From positions 14,396-49,602 of the forward strand of contig DZCQ01000019.1 in the NCBI GenBank assembly GCA_022730285.1: a DNA stretch of 35,207 bases. The letters run 5' to 3'. The position numbers and the translations under genes were made by a program. Each line of letters begins with the position of its first letter. Position 1 is the first letter of the stretch. The notes beneath the pieces were generated by a model. That model was given only the letters and a program-made list of their open reading frames with translations. It was not told the origin of the DNA and did not search any database. Positions 9,303 to 17,578 of this stretch are shown piece after piece. The DNA comes from Flavobacterium psychrophilum. GTDB taxonomy: Bacteria; Bacteroidota; Bacteroidia; Flavobacteriales; Flavobacteriaceae.

Positions 9303-9331
9303 TTGCAAGTCTATTTTTTTTTATACATTTA
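9303..9331 (+). promoter_or_regulatory. Candidate promoter of the transporter-pgmB-GH65 unit
   Basis: TTG (9303-9305), an 18-base spacer, and TACATTTA (9324-9331) match the Bacteroidota -33/-7 pattern TTG/TAnnTTTG except for the last base. An alternative -7-like TAAGTTTTG lies at 9374-9382. The 274 bases between lacI and the transporter contain no gene. Confidence 0.45.
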
Positions 9332-9349
9332 CATAAATTATCAAAGCAC

Positions 9350-9365
9350 TTATTTTTACTTCGAA
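9350..9365. repeat. 16-bp repeat, copy 2 (transporter upstream region)
   Basis: This is an exact second copy of the 16-mer at 7947-7962, in the leader of the transporter gene. The match ends sharply on both sides, so it is a short conserved element and not part of a longer duplication. Confidence 0.5.
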
Positions 9366-9426
9366 AACAAAATTAAGTTTTGATAAGCAAACATACGCTT
9401 ATCGTATTAATCAATAAATTACGATA

Positions 9427-10833
9427 ATGGAAAAGCGCAAACTTTCCTTTTGGGAAATTTGGAACATGAGTTTCGGGTTTCTTGGAATTCAATTTGGATT
9501 TGCCCTACAAGGCGGGTTCATGTCTAGAATATTTCAAACTCTTGGTGCAAATGTAGATGACATTCCTGGTCTATGGATAGCAGCACCTCTAACAGGTCTT
9601 TTAGTTCAGCCAATTATAGGATATTTATCCGATAATACTTGGAGTCCAAAATTTGGTAGAAGAAAACCATTTTTCCTTATCGGAGCAATCCTATCATCTG
9701 TTACTTTATTTTTCATGCCTCATTCTCCAGTTTTATGGATTGCAGCTGGATTATTATGGATTTTAGACACTTCAATAAACATTAGCATGGAACCTTTTCG
9801 TGCTTTGGTTGCCGATAAATTGCCTGAATCACAACGCTCAAACGGTTTTGTAATTCAAACATTAATTATCGGAATCGGAACTTGGATTGCAAGTAATTTA
9901 CCATGGTTAGTAAATAAATTAGGTGTTTCAAACGAAGCGGCAGCTGGAGTGATTCCAAACTCTGTTATTGTAGCTTTTTCTGTTGGAGGATTTGTGTTTT
10001 TTGCAAGTATTTTATATACCATTTTTACCACTAAAGAAGATCCTCCTCAAGATTTAGAAAAATTCAAATCCGATAAAAAAGAATCCCGTTTTATTCCTGA
10101 TTTAATTGAAAGTTTAAAAGACATGCCTTCAACCATGAAAAAATTGGGGTTAATTCAGTTTTTTAGTTGGTTTGCCTTTTTTACCATGTGGAGTTTATCA
10201 ACACCTGCTTTAACGGAACATGTATTTAATGCTCCAAAACCTGATGTGAAAGAATTTGCTCAATTAGACAACGAAGGAAATGCTTTAAAAAACGATAAAG
10301 AGGAAGTAGTTTATCTAAACATTGAAAAAGAAACTGACTATAAAGTAAAAGATAAAGTGTATAATGATTCCGCAGATTTGGTAGGTTCGGCAACTGGCGT
10401 TTATGGTTTATCTTCAATGGCTTTTGCTCTTTTACTTACTTTTTATACAATGAAAAACAAAATAAATAGAAAATATATCCACATGGCATCGTTGATTCTT
10501 GGTGGATTAGGATTTATCTATATGTTTTTTGCAACGCCTTCTACATTACTATATTCCTTTATATTAATTGGATTTTCATGGGGAAGTATTTTATCGATGC
10601 CTTATGCGATGCTATCAAGCTCTGTAAATCCTAATAAAATGGGAATGATGATGGGATTATTCAATATGTTTATTGTAATTCCACAGATTATTGCTGCCCT
10701 TGGAGGAATAAATTATTTGTATAAATTAATTGGTGAAGCTCATATCAATGCAATGATATTAGCTGGAATTTCTTTAATAATTGCAGGACTTTGTAATTTC
10801 TTGATTACAGATAAAAACGCAATTTCAGGTTAA
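9427..10833 (+). CDS. GPH/MFS-type maltose (alpha-glucoside) transporter
   Basis: This 468-residue integral membrane protein has about 12 predicted helices. The cytoplasmic loop 2-3 holds the MFS-type motif GYLSDNTWSPKFGRRKP (about 70-86), typical of the GPH cation symporter/SLC45-like sugar carriers. A hydrophilic loop of about 55 residues (about 268-322, rich in Lys, Asp and Glu) interrupts the second half, as in other flavobacterial family members. It is followed 10 bases later by pgmB and then the GH65 phosphorylase, so the likely job is bringing maltose or short maltodextrins across the inner membrane. Substrate is inferred from context. Arginine codons here are half CGN, unlike the AGA-rich neighbours. 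Confidence 0.88.
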   Translation: MEKRKLSFWEIWNMSFGFLGIQFGFALQGGFMSRIFQTLGANVDDIPGLWIAAPLTGLLVQPIIGYLSDNTWSPKFGRRKPFFLIGAILSSVTLFFMPHSPVLWIAAGLLWILDTSINISMEPFRALVADKLPESQRSNGFVIQTLIIGIGTWIASNLPWLVNKLGVSNEAAAGVIPNSVIVAFSVGGFVFFASILYTIFTTKEDPPQDLEKFKSDKKESRFIPDLIESLKDMPSTMKKLGLIQFFSWFAFFTMWSLSTPALTEHVFNAPKPDVKEFAQLDNEGNALKNDKEEVVYLNIEKETDYKVKDKVYNDSADLVGSATGVYGLSSMAFALLLTFYTMKNKINRKYIHMASLILGGLGFIYMFFATPSTLLYSFILIGFSWGSILSMPYAMLSSSVNPNKMGMMMGLFNMFIVIPQIIAALGGINYLYKLIGEAHINAMILAGISLIIAGLCNFLITDKNAISG

Positions 10834-10843
10834 AAAAAATAAA

Positions 10844-11500
10844 ATGACAAACAAAAAAGCATTCCTATTCGACCTTGACGGAGTTATTGTTGACACAGCA
10901 AAATACCATTTTTTGGCTTGGCAAAAATTAGCTCAAGAAATTGGAATCGAATTTACGCCCGAACATAACGAACAATTAAAAGGAGTTAGCCGCGTTCGTT
11001 CGCTAGATATTATTTTAGAACTTGGAGGAATTCAAGCTTCTCAAGAAGATAAAAACAAATGGTTAATTCAAAAAAACGAAGAGTATCTATCCTATTTGGT
11101 AGATATTGATGAAAGTGAAATTTTACCTGGTGTATTACCTGTTTTATACTATTTAAAAGATAAAAATCAGCTAATCGCATTAGGTTCTGCCAGTAAAAAT
11201 GCACGACCTATTTTAGAAAAAACAGGAATTTTAAACCTATTTGATGCAATCGTTGATGGAAATGATGTTGCCAATGCAAAACCAGATCCGGAAGTTTTTC
11301 TTCAAGCTGCAAAAAAATTAGGTGTAACCAACGAAAATTCAATCGTTTTTGAAGATTCTGTTGCTGGAGTTCAAGCTGCTAACATTGCCAACATGACAAG
11401 TATCGGAATTGGAGAAGCAACAACATTACACGAAGCAAAATACATATTTAAAGATTTTACATTTATTGATGTTTCATTTATTGAATCGTTAATAAATTAA
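10844..11500 (+). CDS. pgmB: Beta-phosphoglucomutase
   Basis: This 218-residue HAD-superfamily enzyme has motif I DLDGVIVDT, in which Asp10 would be phosphorylated and Asp12 the acid/base. A helical cap follows (about 17-90, with WQKLAQEIGIEFTPEHNEQLKGVSR). Later motifs are LGSASKNA (motif II Ser), the Lys of NAKPDPEVF, and FEDSVAGVQAA (motif IV acidic pair). The KGVSRxxSL cap motif is typical of beta-phosphoglucomutases. It converts beta-glucose-1-phosphate, the product of maltose phosphorylase encoded next door, to glucose-6-phosphate in the cytoplasm. It lies between the transporter and GH65 genes, the usual order for this pathway. All three of its Arg codons are CGN. Confidence 0.93.
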   Translation: MTNKKAFLFDLDGVIVDTAKYHFLAWQKLAQEIGIEFTPEHNEQLKGVSRVRSLDIILELGGIQASQEDKNKWLIQKNEEYLSYLVDIDESEILPGVLPVLYYLKDKNQLIALGSASKNARPILEKTGILNLFDAIVDGNDVANAKPDPEVFLQAAKKLGVTNENSIVFEDSVAGVQAANIANMTSIGIGEATTLHEAKYIFKDFTFIDVSFIESLIN

Positions 11501-11505
11501 TTTTT

Positions 11506-11530
11506 GTTTCAAGTTTACTTAACTTGAAAC
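11506..11530 (+). terminator. Intergenic hairpin between pgmB and GH65
   Basis: gtttcaagtt pairs perfectly with aacttgaaac (10-bp stem, 5-nt loop), starting 6 bases after the pgmB stop. A second cttgaaac and a T run follow, up to about 11540. It may act as a weak terminator or mRNA-end stabiliser inside the operon, or be a simple-repeat remnant. Confidence 0.45.
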
Positions 11531-11557
11531 TTGAAACTTTTTTAAACAAATTAAAAA

Positions 11558-13861
11558 ATGAACCAAGATTATATACAACCAAACAATTGGTCCATCATAG
11601 AAGAAGGATTTGATGCCGAAATGGTAAAATCGTCTGAAAGTTTATTCAGCATCGGCAACGGTGCTATGGGACAACGTGCCAATTTTGAAGAACACTATTC
11701 GGGTGAAACTTTTCAAGGAAGTTACATTGCAGGAATTTATTATCCTGATAAAACCAAAGTGGGTTGGTGGAAAAATGGCTATCCAGAATATTTTGCAAAA
11801 GTATTAAACGCTCCAAATTGGATTGGAATTGACATAGAAATAAACGGCGAAAACCTTGATTTGGCCAAATGTCAATCGGTTGCTAATTTCAATCGTGAAT
11901 TGAATATGAAAGAAGGTATTTACTATCGCTCTTTTCAAGCTATTATGCAAAATGGTTTGAATATTTCGGTAAAAATTACTCGTTTTCTTTCATTAGATTT
12001 AGACGAATTAGGTGTTATCAATTACGAAATAACGCCAATAAATGGTGATGCTAAAATTATTTTCAAACCTTATGTTGATGCTGGAGTTCACAACGAAGAT
12101 GCTAACTGGGAAGAAAAATTCTGGGAACCATTAAATGTTCAACATTCAAATAATGAAGCTTTTGTTACGGCTAGAACTTTCAAAACGCATTTTACAGCAA
12201 CCACTTTTATGCAAAATGCTATTTTAATAAATGGAGAAAACGTAAATGCTTCTCCAATAAATATTGAAAAAAATAGCGAAAAAGTTCAATTTTCATTTGA
12301 AGTTGATGTAAAAAAAGAGCAAGTTGCTACCATTCAAAAATTAGGGGGATACACGGTTTCATTAAATCACGAAAACACGCAAATTGCTGCTCAAAATGTA
12401 ATTACTGAAGGTTTGAAAATTGGCTATTCAAATCTGGTTGAAAGTCAAAAACAAGCTTGGGCAAAAATTTGGGAAATGAGCGACATTACTATTGATGGTG
12501 ATGTAAAAGCACAACAAGGAATTCGTTTCAATATATTCCAATTGAATCAAACGTATTTAGGAAAAGATTCTCGTTTAAATATTGGCCCAAAAGGATTTAC
12601 TGGCGAAAAATACGGCGGTTCAACTTATTGGGATACAGAAGCTTATTGCATTCCTTTTTATATGGCAACCAAAGACCAACAAGTTGCTAGAAATTTATTA
12701 ACTTACCGATACAATCAATTAGATAAAGCGATTGAAAATGCTGGAAAATTAGGCTTCAAAAATGGTGCAGCGTTGTATCCGATGGTTACTATGAATGGCG
12801 AAGAATGTCATAACGAATGGGAAATCACATTTGAAGAAATTCATAGAAATGGTGCGATTGCTTTTGCTATTTTCAATTATTACAGATTCACAGGTGATTA
12901 CTCCTATATTCCTGAAAAAGGATTAGAAGTTTTGATTGGAATTGCACGTTTTTGGCACCAAAGAGCCACTTATTCTACATACAGAAATCAATATGTGATT
13001 TTAGGAGTAACTGGTCCAAATGAATATGAAAATAACGTTAATAATAACTTCTATACCAATTATTTAGCTAAATGGTGTATCAATTACGCTATCGAACAAA
13101 TTAATAAAGTAGAAAAAGAATACGCTTCAGATTATACTCGAATTATGAGTAAAGTAAATCTTGATTCAGCCGAAATTTCACATTGGAAAGCCGTTGCTGA
13201 TAATATGTATTTTCCATATTCAAAGGAGCATGATGTTTATTTACAACAAGATGGCTTCTTAGATAAAGAATTGGTAAAAGTGCACGATTTAGATAAGAGC
13301 CAACGTCCAATCAACCAAAAATGGTCTTGGGATAGAATTTTGCGTTCGCCTTACATAAAACAAGCGGATACCTTACAAGGTTTTTATTTCTTTGAAAATC
13401 ATTTTACCAAAGAACAATTAGAAAAACATTTCGATTTTTATGAACCATTTACCGTTCATGAAAGTTCGCTTTCGCCTTGCGTTCACTCAATTCAAGCGGC
13501 AACTCTTGGTAGAATGGAACAAGCTTACACTTTTTACCTAAGAACTTCTCGTTTAGACTTAGATGATTATAACAAAGAAGTAGAAGAAGGTTGTCACATC
13601 ACCTCAATGGCAGGAACATGGATGAGTATTGTAGAAGGTTTTGGCGGAATGAGAGTTAAAAATGATACGCTACACTTCGAACCAAGAATTCCAAAAGAAT
13701 GGGCAGGTTATTCATTCAAAATCAATTTCAGAAACCAGATTTTGAAAATTTCTGTTCATCAAAACGATACCACATTCTCACTTGAAGGCACAAAAGAAAT
13801 TTCAGTTTTCGTAAATGGAAAAGAAGTTTTAGTAGAGCCGAATAGTTTAGTAACAGTTTAA
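11558..13861 (+). CDS. GH65 maltose phosphorylase
   Basis: This 767-residue protein matches the usual length of GH65 disaccharide phosphorylases. The N-terminal beta-sandwich (1-270, with SIGNGAMGQRANFEE) leads to a helical barrel from about 310 (GEKYGGSTYWDTEAY). A block at about 410-425 (NGEECHNEWEITFEEIHRN) is typical of maltose phosphorylases. GPNEYENNVNNNFYTN holds the expected catalytic acid Glu, near residue 489, and TVHESSLSPCVHS is the phosphate-binding region. It uses inorganic phosphate to split maltose into glucose and beta-glucose-1-phosphate; PgmB next to it handles the latter. GH65 also includes trehalose, kojibiose and nigerose enzymes; the context and the ECHNEWE block favour maltose. 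Codon use stands out: by hand count 9 of 24 Arg codons are CGT, against none of 18 in the next gene. Confidence 0.92.
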   Translation: MNQDYIQPNNWSIIEEGFDAEMVKSSESLFSIGNGAMGQRANFEEHYSGETFQGSYIAGIYYPDKTKVGWWKNGYPEYFAKVLNAPNWIGIDIEINGENLDLAKCQSVANFNRELNMKEGIYYRSFQAIMQNGLNISVKITRFLSLDLDELGVINYEITPINGDAKIIFKPYVDAGVHNEDANWEEKFWEPLNVQHSNNEAFVTARTFKTHFTATTFMQNAILINGENVNASPINIEKNSEKVQFSFEVDVKKEQVATIQKLGGYTVSLNHENTQIAAQNVITEGLKIGYSNLVESQKQAWAKIWEMSDITIDGDVKAQQGIRFNIFQLNQTYLGKDSRLNIGPKGFTGEKYGGSTYWDTEAYCIPFYMATKDQQVARNLLTYRYNQLDKAIENAGKLGFKNGAALYPMVTMNGEECHNEWEITFEEIHRNGAIAFAIFNYYRFTGDYSYIPEKGLEVLIGIARFWHQRATYSTYRNQYVILGVTGPNEYENNVNNNFYTNYLAKWCINYAIEQINKVEKEYASDYTRIMSKVNLDSAEISHWKAVADNMYFPYSKEHDVYLQQDGFLDKELVKVHDLDKSQRPINQKWSWDRILRSPYIKQADTLQGFYFFENHFTKEQLEKHFDFYEPFTVHESSLSPCVHSIQAATLGRMEQAYTFYLRTSRLDLDDYNKEVEEGCHITSMAGTWMSIVEGFGGMRVKNDTLHFEPRIPKEWAGYSFKINFRNQILKISVHQNDTTFSLEGTKEISVFVNGKEVLVEPNSLVTV

Positions 13862-13878
13862 TTTCAATAAGAAACCAT

Positions 13879-13911
13879 AACCCTGTTAGAGTTCGAAACT
13901 CTGACAGGGTT
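13879..13911 (+). terminator. Strong hairpin after the GH65 gene
   Basis: A 15-bp stem with a single G-U pair (13879-13893 with 13897-13911) closes a 3-nt loop and runs into TTTTT, the form of an intrinsic terminator. It lies between the maltose phosphorylase and SusA-like genes. The CCCTGT...ACAGGG arms and the TTCGAA centre resemble an intergenic palindrome I recall as scattered in Flavobacterium genomes, so it may be a repetitive element doing terminator duty. Confidence 0.75.
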
Positions 13912-13926
13912 TTTAAATAAAACAAG

Positions 13927-15759
13927 ATGAAAAATTTTTTCTTTCTTTTACTAGTAACTTCCTTATCATTTGCTCAAGTTGACCGAATTGAACCTCCGTT
14001 TTGGTACGAAGATATGAGGCATTCCAATCTTCAAATTTTATTCTACGGAAAAAATATTGCCCAAAACAAGGTGACAGTTTCGGGAGGAATTACGATAACC
14101 GAAATTCTTAAAACTGAAAACCCAAATTATCTTTTTGTAACAATCAATACCGAAAATTGTAAACCACAAGACCTTGTGTTTAGTTTTAAAAACGGTAAAA
14201 AAATATTTACAGAAATCTATTCCATAAAAAAAAGAAAAGAAAATTCAAAGTTTAGAAAAAGTTTTGACTCCTCTGACATGGTCTATCTTATCATGCCAGA
14301 TCGCTTTGCAAACGGAGATGCAAATAACGATAGTACAACAAATACAACCGAAAAAGCAGATAGGGAAAATCCTGGAGGCAGACATGGTGGCGATATTAAA
14401 GGAATTATAAATAATTTAGATTATATTCAAAGTCTTGGAGCAACAGCAATCTGGACAACTCCTCTTTTAGAAGATAACGACAAAACCTATTCCTACCATA
14501 CATACGGGCAATCTGATGTGTATAAAATAGACCCAAGATATGGCACAAATACAGATTATGTGTTCTTATCTTCTGAAATGAAAAAGAGAAATATGAAATT
14601 AATAATGGATTATGTTACAAATCATTGGGGGGCAGAACATTGGATGTATAAAGATATGCCTTCTTACAATTGGTTTCATCAATTTCCAGGATATGCTCAA
14701 AGCAATTACCGAATGACTACGCAATATGACCCAAATGCTTCTAAGAGAGATTTAAAATATTGTGCCGATGGCTGGTTCGTACCCTCAATGCCAGACTTGA
14801 ATCAATCCAACCCATTGGTTTTAAATTATTTAATTCAAAATGCGATTTGGTGGATAGAATTTGCGAATTTAGATGGGTTTAGAGTAGATACCTATTCGTA
14901 CAATGATAAAGAAGGGATTGCAAAATGGACTAAAAGTATTACAGATGAATATCCTTATTTTAATATAGTTGGCGAGGTTTGGATGCATGATCAAGCACAA
15001 ATATCATATTGGCAAAAAGATAGTCCTATTGCAAAAATACAAAGCTACAATTCTTACCTCCCTAGCGTAATGGACTTTACTCTTCACGATGTTTTTGGAA
15101 CTGTATTTAACGAAAATAATTCTGGTTGGTTTGATGGAATGATAAAATTTTATGACAATTTTGTAAACGATTTCTTATACCAAAATCCAAACAATTTACT
15201 TGTTTTTGCAGAAAATCATGACACAAATAGATTTAATGAAATATATAAATATGATTTCAAAAAATACAAATTAGCAATGACTATTCTAGCAACCACTAGA
15301 GGTATTCCTCAATTATATTATGGCTCAGAAATAGGAATGGGTGGAGATAAAAACAATGGAGGCGACTCTCAAATAAGACAGGATTTTCCTGGCGGATGGG
15401 AGTCAGATTCTAAGAATGCATTTGTCCAAACACAACAAAATGATGTCCAAAAACAATATTTTGATTTTACTGCTACTTTATTTAACTGGAGAAAAAATAA
15501 AAGTGTAATACACAACGGAAAACTCACACAATATATTCCAGAGAATAATGTATATGTTTATTTTAGACACAACGATAAGCAATCGGTCATGGTAATTGTA
15601 AACAACAATATTGACAAACAAGTTATAAACTGTAGCAGATTTGCCGAAAATATTGCTGCTTTTACACAAGGAAAAGATGTTTTAACCAACAATACGATCT
15701 CTGTAAAAAATACCATCGAAATAAAAGGACAATCTAGTTTGATTTTAGAATTAAACTAA
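13927..15759 (+). CDS. susA: Periplasmic GH13 cyclomaltodextrinase/neopullulanase, SusA-like
   Basis: This 610-residue protein has a cleavable signal peptide (MKNFFFLLLVTSLSFAQ) without a lipobox. An N-terminal beta domain of the cyclomaltodextrinase type (about 18-110) precedes the GH13 barrel, which begins near DMVYLIMPDRFANGD. GH13 regions are visible: MDYVTNH (about 228), GFRVDTY with nucleophile Asp321, VGEVW with acid Glu350, and FAENHDTNRF with Asp432. A C-terminal beta domain closes the protein. It would hydrolyse imported maltodextrins or cyclodextrins in the periplasm to maltose and glucose. It follows the GH65 gene, separated by a terminator-like hairpin, so its expression may be partly uncoupled. 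Arg codons return to mostly AGA. It differs from the amylase at 1-2027, which has CBM48-like modules and lies in the susC operon. Confidence 0.92.
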   Translation: MKNFFFLLLVTSLSFAQVDRIEPPFWYEDMRHSNLQILFYGKNIAQNKVTVSGGITITEILKTENPNYLFVTINTENCKPQDLVFSFKNGKKIFTEIYSIKKRKENSKFRKSFDSSDMVYLIMPDRFANGDANNDSTTNTTEKADRENPGGRHGGDIKGIINNLDYIQSLGATAIWTTPLLEDNDKTYSYHTYGQSDVYKIDPRYGTNTDYVFLSSEMKKRNMKLIMDYVTNHWGAEHWMYKDMPSYNWFHQFPGYAQSNYRMTTQYDPNASKRDLKYCADGWFVPSMPDLNQSNPLVLNYLIQNAIWWIEFANLDGFRVDTYSYNDKEGIAKWTKSITDEYPYFNIVGEVWMHDQAQISYWQKDSPIAKIQSYNSYLPSVMDFTLHDVFGTVFNENNSGWFDGMIKFYDNFVNDFLYQNPNNLLVFAENHDTNRFNEIYKYDFKKYKLAMTILATTRGIPQLYYGSEIGMGGDKNNGGDSQIRQDFPGGWESDSKNAFVQTQQNDVQKQYFDFTATLFNWRKNKSVIHNGKLTQYIPENNVYVYFRHNDKQSVMVIVNNNIDKQVINCSRFAENIAAFTQGKDVLTNNTISVKNTIEIKGQSSLILELN

Positions 15760-15764
15760 TTTTT

Positions 15765-15790
15765 TTGTTGGATTCAAATTGCTAAATTTG
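15765..15790 (+). promoter_or_regulatory. Promoter of the bio operon, abutting the bioF start
   Basis: TAAATTTG (15783-15790) matches the Bacteroidota -7 element exactly. TTG at 15765-15767 gives a short 15-base spacer. The -7 element ends only 4 bases before the bioF ATG, so transcription should begin at or very near the start codon. Confidence 0.6.
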
Positions 15791-15794
15791 TGTC

Positions 15795-16943
15795 ATGAAA
15801 TTCCCTTCAAAATTAAACGATAAACTAGAGCTAAGAAAACAAACTAATTCTTACAGAGAACTTGGTATTGCCTCTAATTTAATAGATTTTTCGTCTAATG
15901 ATTATTTAGGTTTTGCAAAATCTGAAGCAATTTTTAGTCAAACTCATCAATTTCTTCTAGATAAAGATATACTACTAAACGGAGCAACTGGCTCAAGATT
16001 ACTAACGGGCAACTCGGAACTATTTACGGAAACGGAAACATATATTGCACAATTTCATCAAGCTGAATCTGCCTTACTGTTCAATTCAGGATATAATGCT
16101 AATGTAGGCTTTTTTAGTGCAATTCCTCAGCGAGACGACATACTATTATACGATGAATTGTGCCATGCTTCTATTCGAGATGGAATAGTGCTTTCTAACG
16201 CAAAAGCTTATAAGTTTGAACATAATAATTTAGATTTTCTAGAAAAAAAACTTATTTTATTATCTAAAAATAACACCAAAGCAATAATTTACATCGTTAC
16301 CGAAAGTGTTTTTTCGATGGATGGAGATTCTCCAAACCTAGAAGAACTTGTAATGCTTTCTGAAAAATTTAATTGCAATCTTGTGATAGATGAAGCACAT
16401 GCACTTGGTGTTTTTGGTAGTAACGGTCAAGGATTAATTCAAGAGTTAAACGTACAAGACAAGATTTTTGCAAGAATTATAACCTTCGGAAAAGCACTAG
16501 GCTGTCACGGAGCAGTAATTTTGGGGAGTGTAACATTAAAAAATTACTTAATCAATTTTTGCCGAAGTTTTATATACACCACTGGACTTCCACCACATGC
16601 AATTGCTACTATTCTAGTAGCTTATACTAAGTTAAATTCTCCAAAAAACAATTTAGATTCGTTAAAGCAAAACATTCTTTTATTTAACAGAGAGCTAGTA
16701 ATTTGTGGACTTAAAAATCTTTTTGTTTATAGTAAATCTGCAATACAATGTGCAATTATACCTAGTAATACAACTGTAAAAAAAATAGCACAACAAATGC
16801 AAAACAACGGCTTTGATTGCAGAGCAATACTATCTCCAACCGTTCCAGAAGGGCAAGAGCGACTACGTATTTGCTTGCATAGTTATAATTCTGAACAAGA
16901 AATTAATAAAATAATATATTTGTTAAGTACCTTTGTGTTTTAA
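15795..16943 (+). CDS. bioF: 8-amino-7-oxononanoate synthase (BioF)
   Basis: This 382-residue alpha-oxoamine synthase is a fold-type I PLP enzyme. Motifs in order are DFSSNDYLGFA, GATGSRLLTGNS, FNSGYNANVGFF, DELCHASIRDG, the cofactor Asp of VIDEAHALGVFG, and the PLP lysine (K233) in TFGKALGCHGA. It condenses pimeloyl-thioester with alanine, the first committed step of biotin ring assembly. It is the first gene of a tight bioF-bioD-bioA run (6 bases to bioD). The length is normal. Related KBL or HemA-type enzymes are less likely given the neighbours. The start at 15795 follows the -7 promoter element almost directly, with no room for a leader. Confidence 0.93.
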   Translation: MKFPSKLNDKLELRKQTNSYRELGIASNLIDFSSNDYLGFAKSEAIFSQTHQFLLDKDILLNGATGSRLLTGNSELFTETETYIAQFHQAESALLFNSGYNANVGFFSAIPQRDDILLYDELCHASIRDGIVLSNAKAYKFEHNNLDFLEKKLILLSKNNTKAIIYIVTESVFSMDGDSPNLEELVMLSEKFNCNLVIDEAHALGVFGSNGQGLIQELNVQDKIFARIITFGKALGCHGAVILGSVTLKNYLINFCRSFIYTTGLPPHAIATILVAYTKLNSPKNNLDSLKQNILLFNRELVICGLKNLFVYSKSAIQCAIIPSNTTVKKIAQQMQNNGFDCRAILSPTVPEGQERLRICLHSYNSEQEINKIIYLLSTFVF

Positions 16944-16949
16944 AAAATT

Positions 16950-17567
16950 ATGAAATTATTTATAACAGGAATTTCTACAGAAGTAGGAAAAACAATTGCT
17001 TCGGCAATAATTACAGAAGCACTTCAAGCAGATTATTGGAAACCCATTCAAGCAGGAGATTTACAAAATTCGGATAGTTTAAGGGTTAAAAAATTAATAT
17101 CTAATTCCAAAACAGTAATTCATGACAATGCCTATCAGTTAAGAACTGCTGTAAGTCCGCATCTAGCCGCTCAAATAGAAGGAATTACCATACATAAAGA
17201 AGTGATAATAGCTCCAAAAACAGAAAATTGTTTAGTAATAGAAGGTGCTGGTGGAATATTTGTACCCATAAACGAAACCGACTGTATAGTAGATATTATT
17301 CTTCCAGATTATAAAGTAATAGTAATTTCTAGGCACTATTTAGGTAGTATTAATCATACTTTACTAACCATCGAAGCATTGCAAAACAGAAATATCAGCA
17401 TAGCAGGAATTATTTTTTCTGGAAATGAAAATCTCTCAACCGAACAAATTATTTTAAATAAAACGAAAATACCATTTTTAGGAAGAATTGAAGAAGAAGT
17501 TTATTTTGACCAAAGTGTTGTTGCTGAATATGCAAATTTATTCCAGCAAAAATTACTTTCTATCTAA
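16950..17567 (+). CDS. bioD: Dethiobiotin synthetase (BioD)
   Basis: This 205-residue P-loop enzyme has the Walker-A-type motif GISTEVGKT (7-15), matching BioD's GTDTxVGKT with Ile-Ser in place of Thr-Asp. YWKPIQAGD follows (the substrate-binding Lys region), then SPHLAAQIEG and VIEGAGGIFVPI (magnesium and substrate contacts). It is slightly shorter than the E. coli enzyme but complete. It closes the ureido ring of dethiobiotin using CO2 and ATP. It lies between bioF and bioA with 6- and 11-base gaps, so it is surely cotranscribed. Confidence 0.93.
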   Translation: MKLFITGISTEVGKTIASAIITEALQADYWKPIQAGDLQNSDSLRVKKLISNSKTVIHDNAYQLRTAVSPHLAAQIEGITIHKEVIIAPKTENCLVIEGAGGIFVPINETDCIVDIILPDYKVIVISRHYLGSINHTLLTIEALQNRNISIAGIIFSGNENLSTEQIILNKTKIPFLGRIEEEVYFDQSVVAEYANLFQQKLLSI

Positions 17568-17578
17568 TTTTACCCCAC

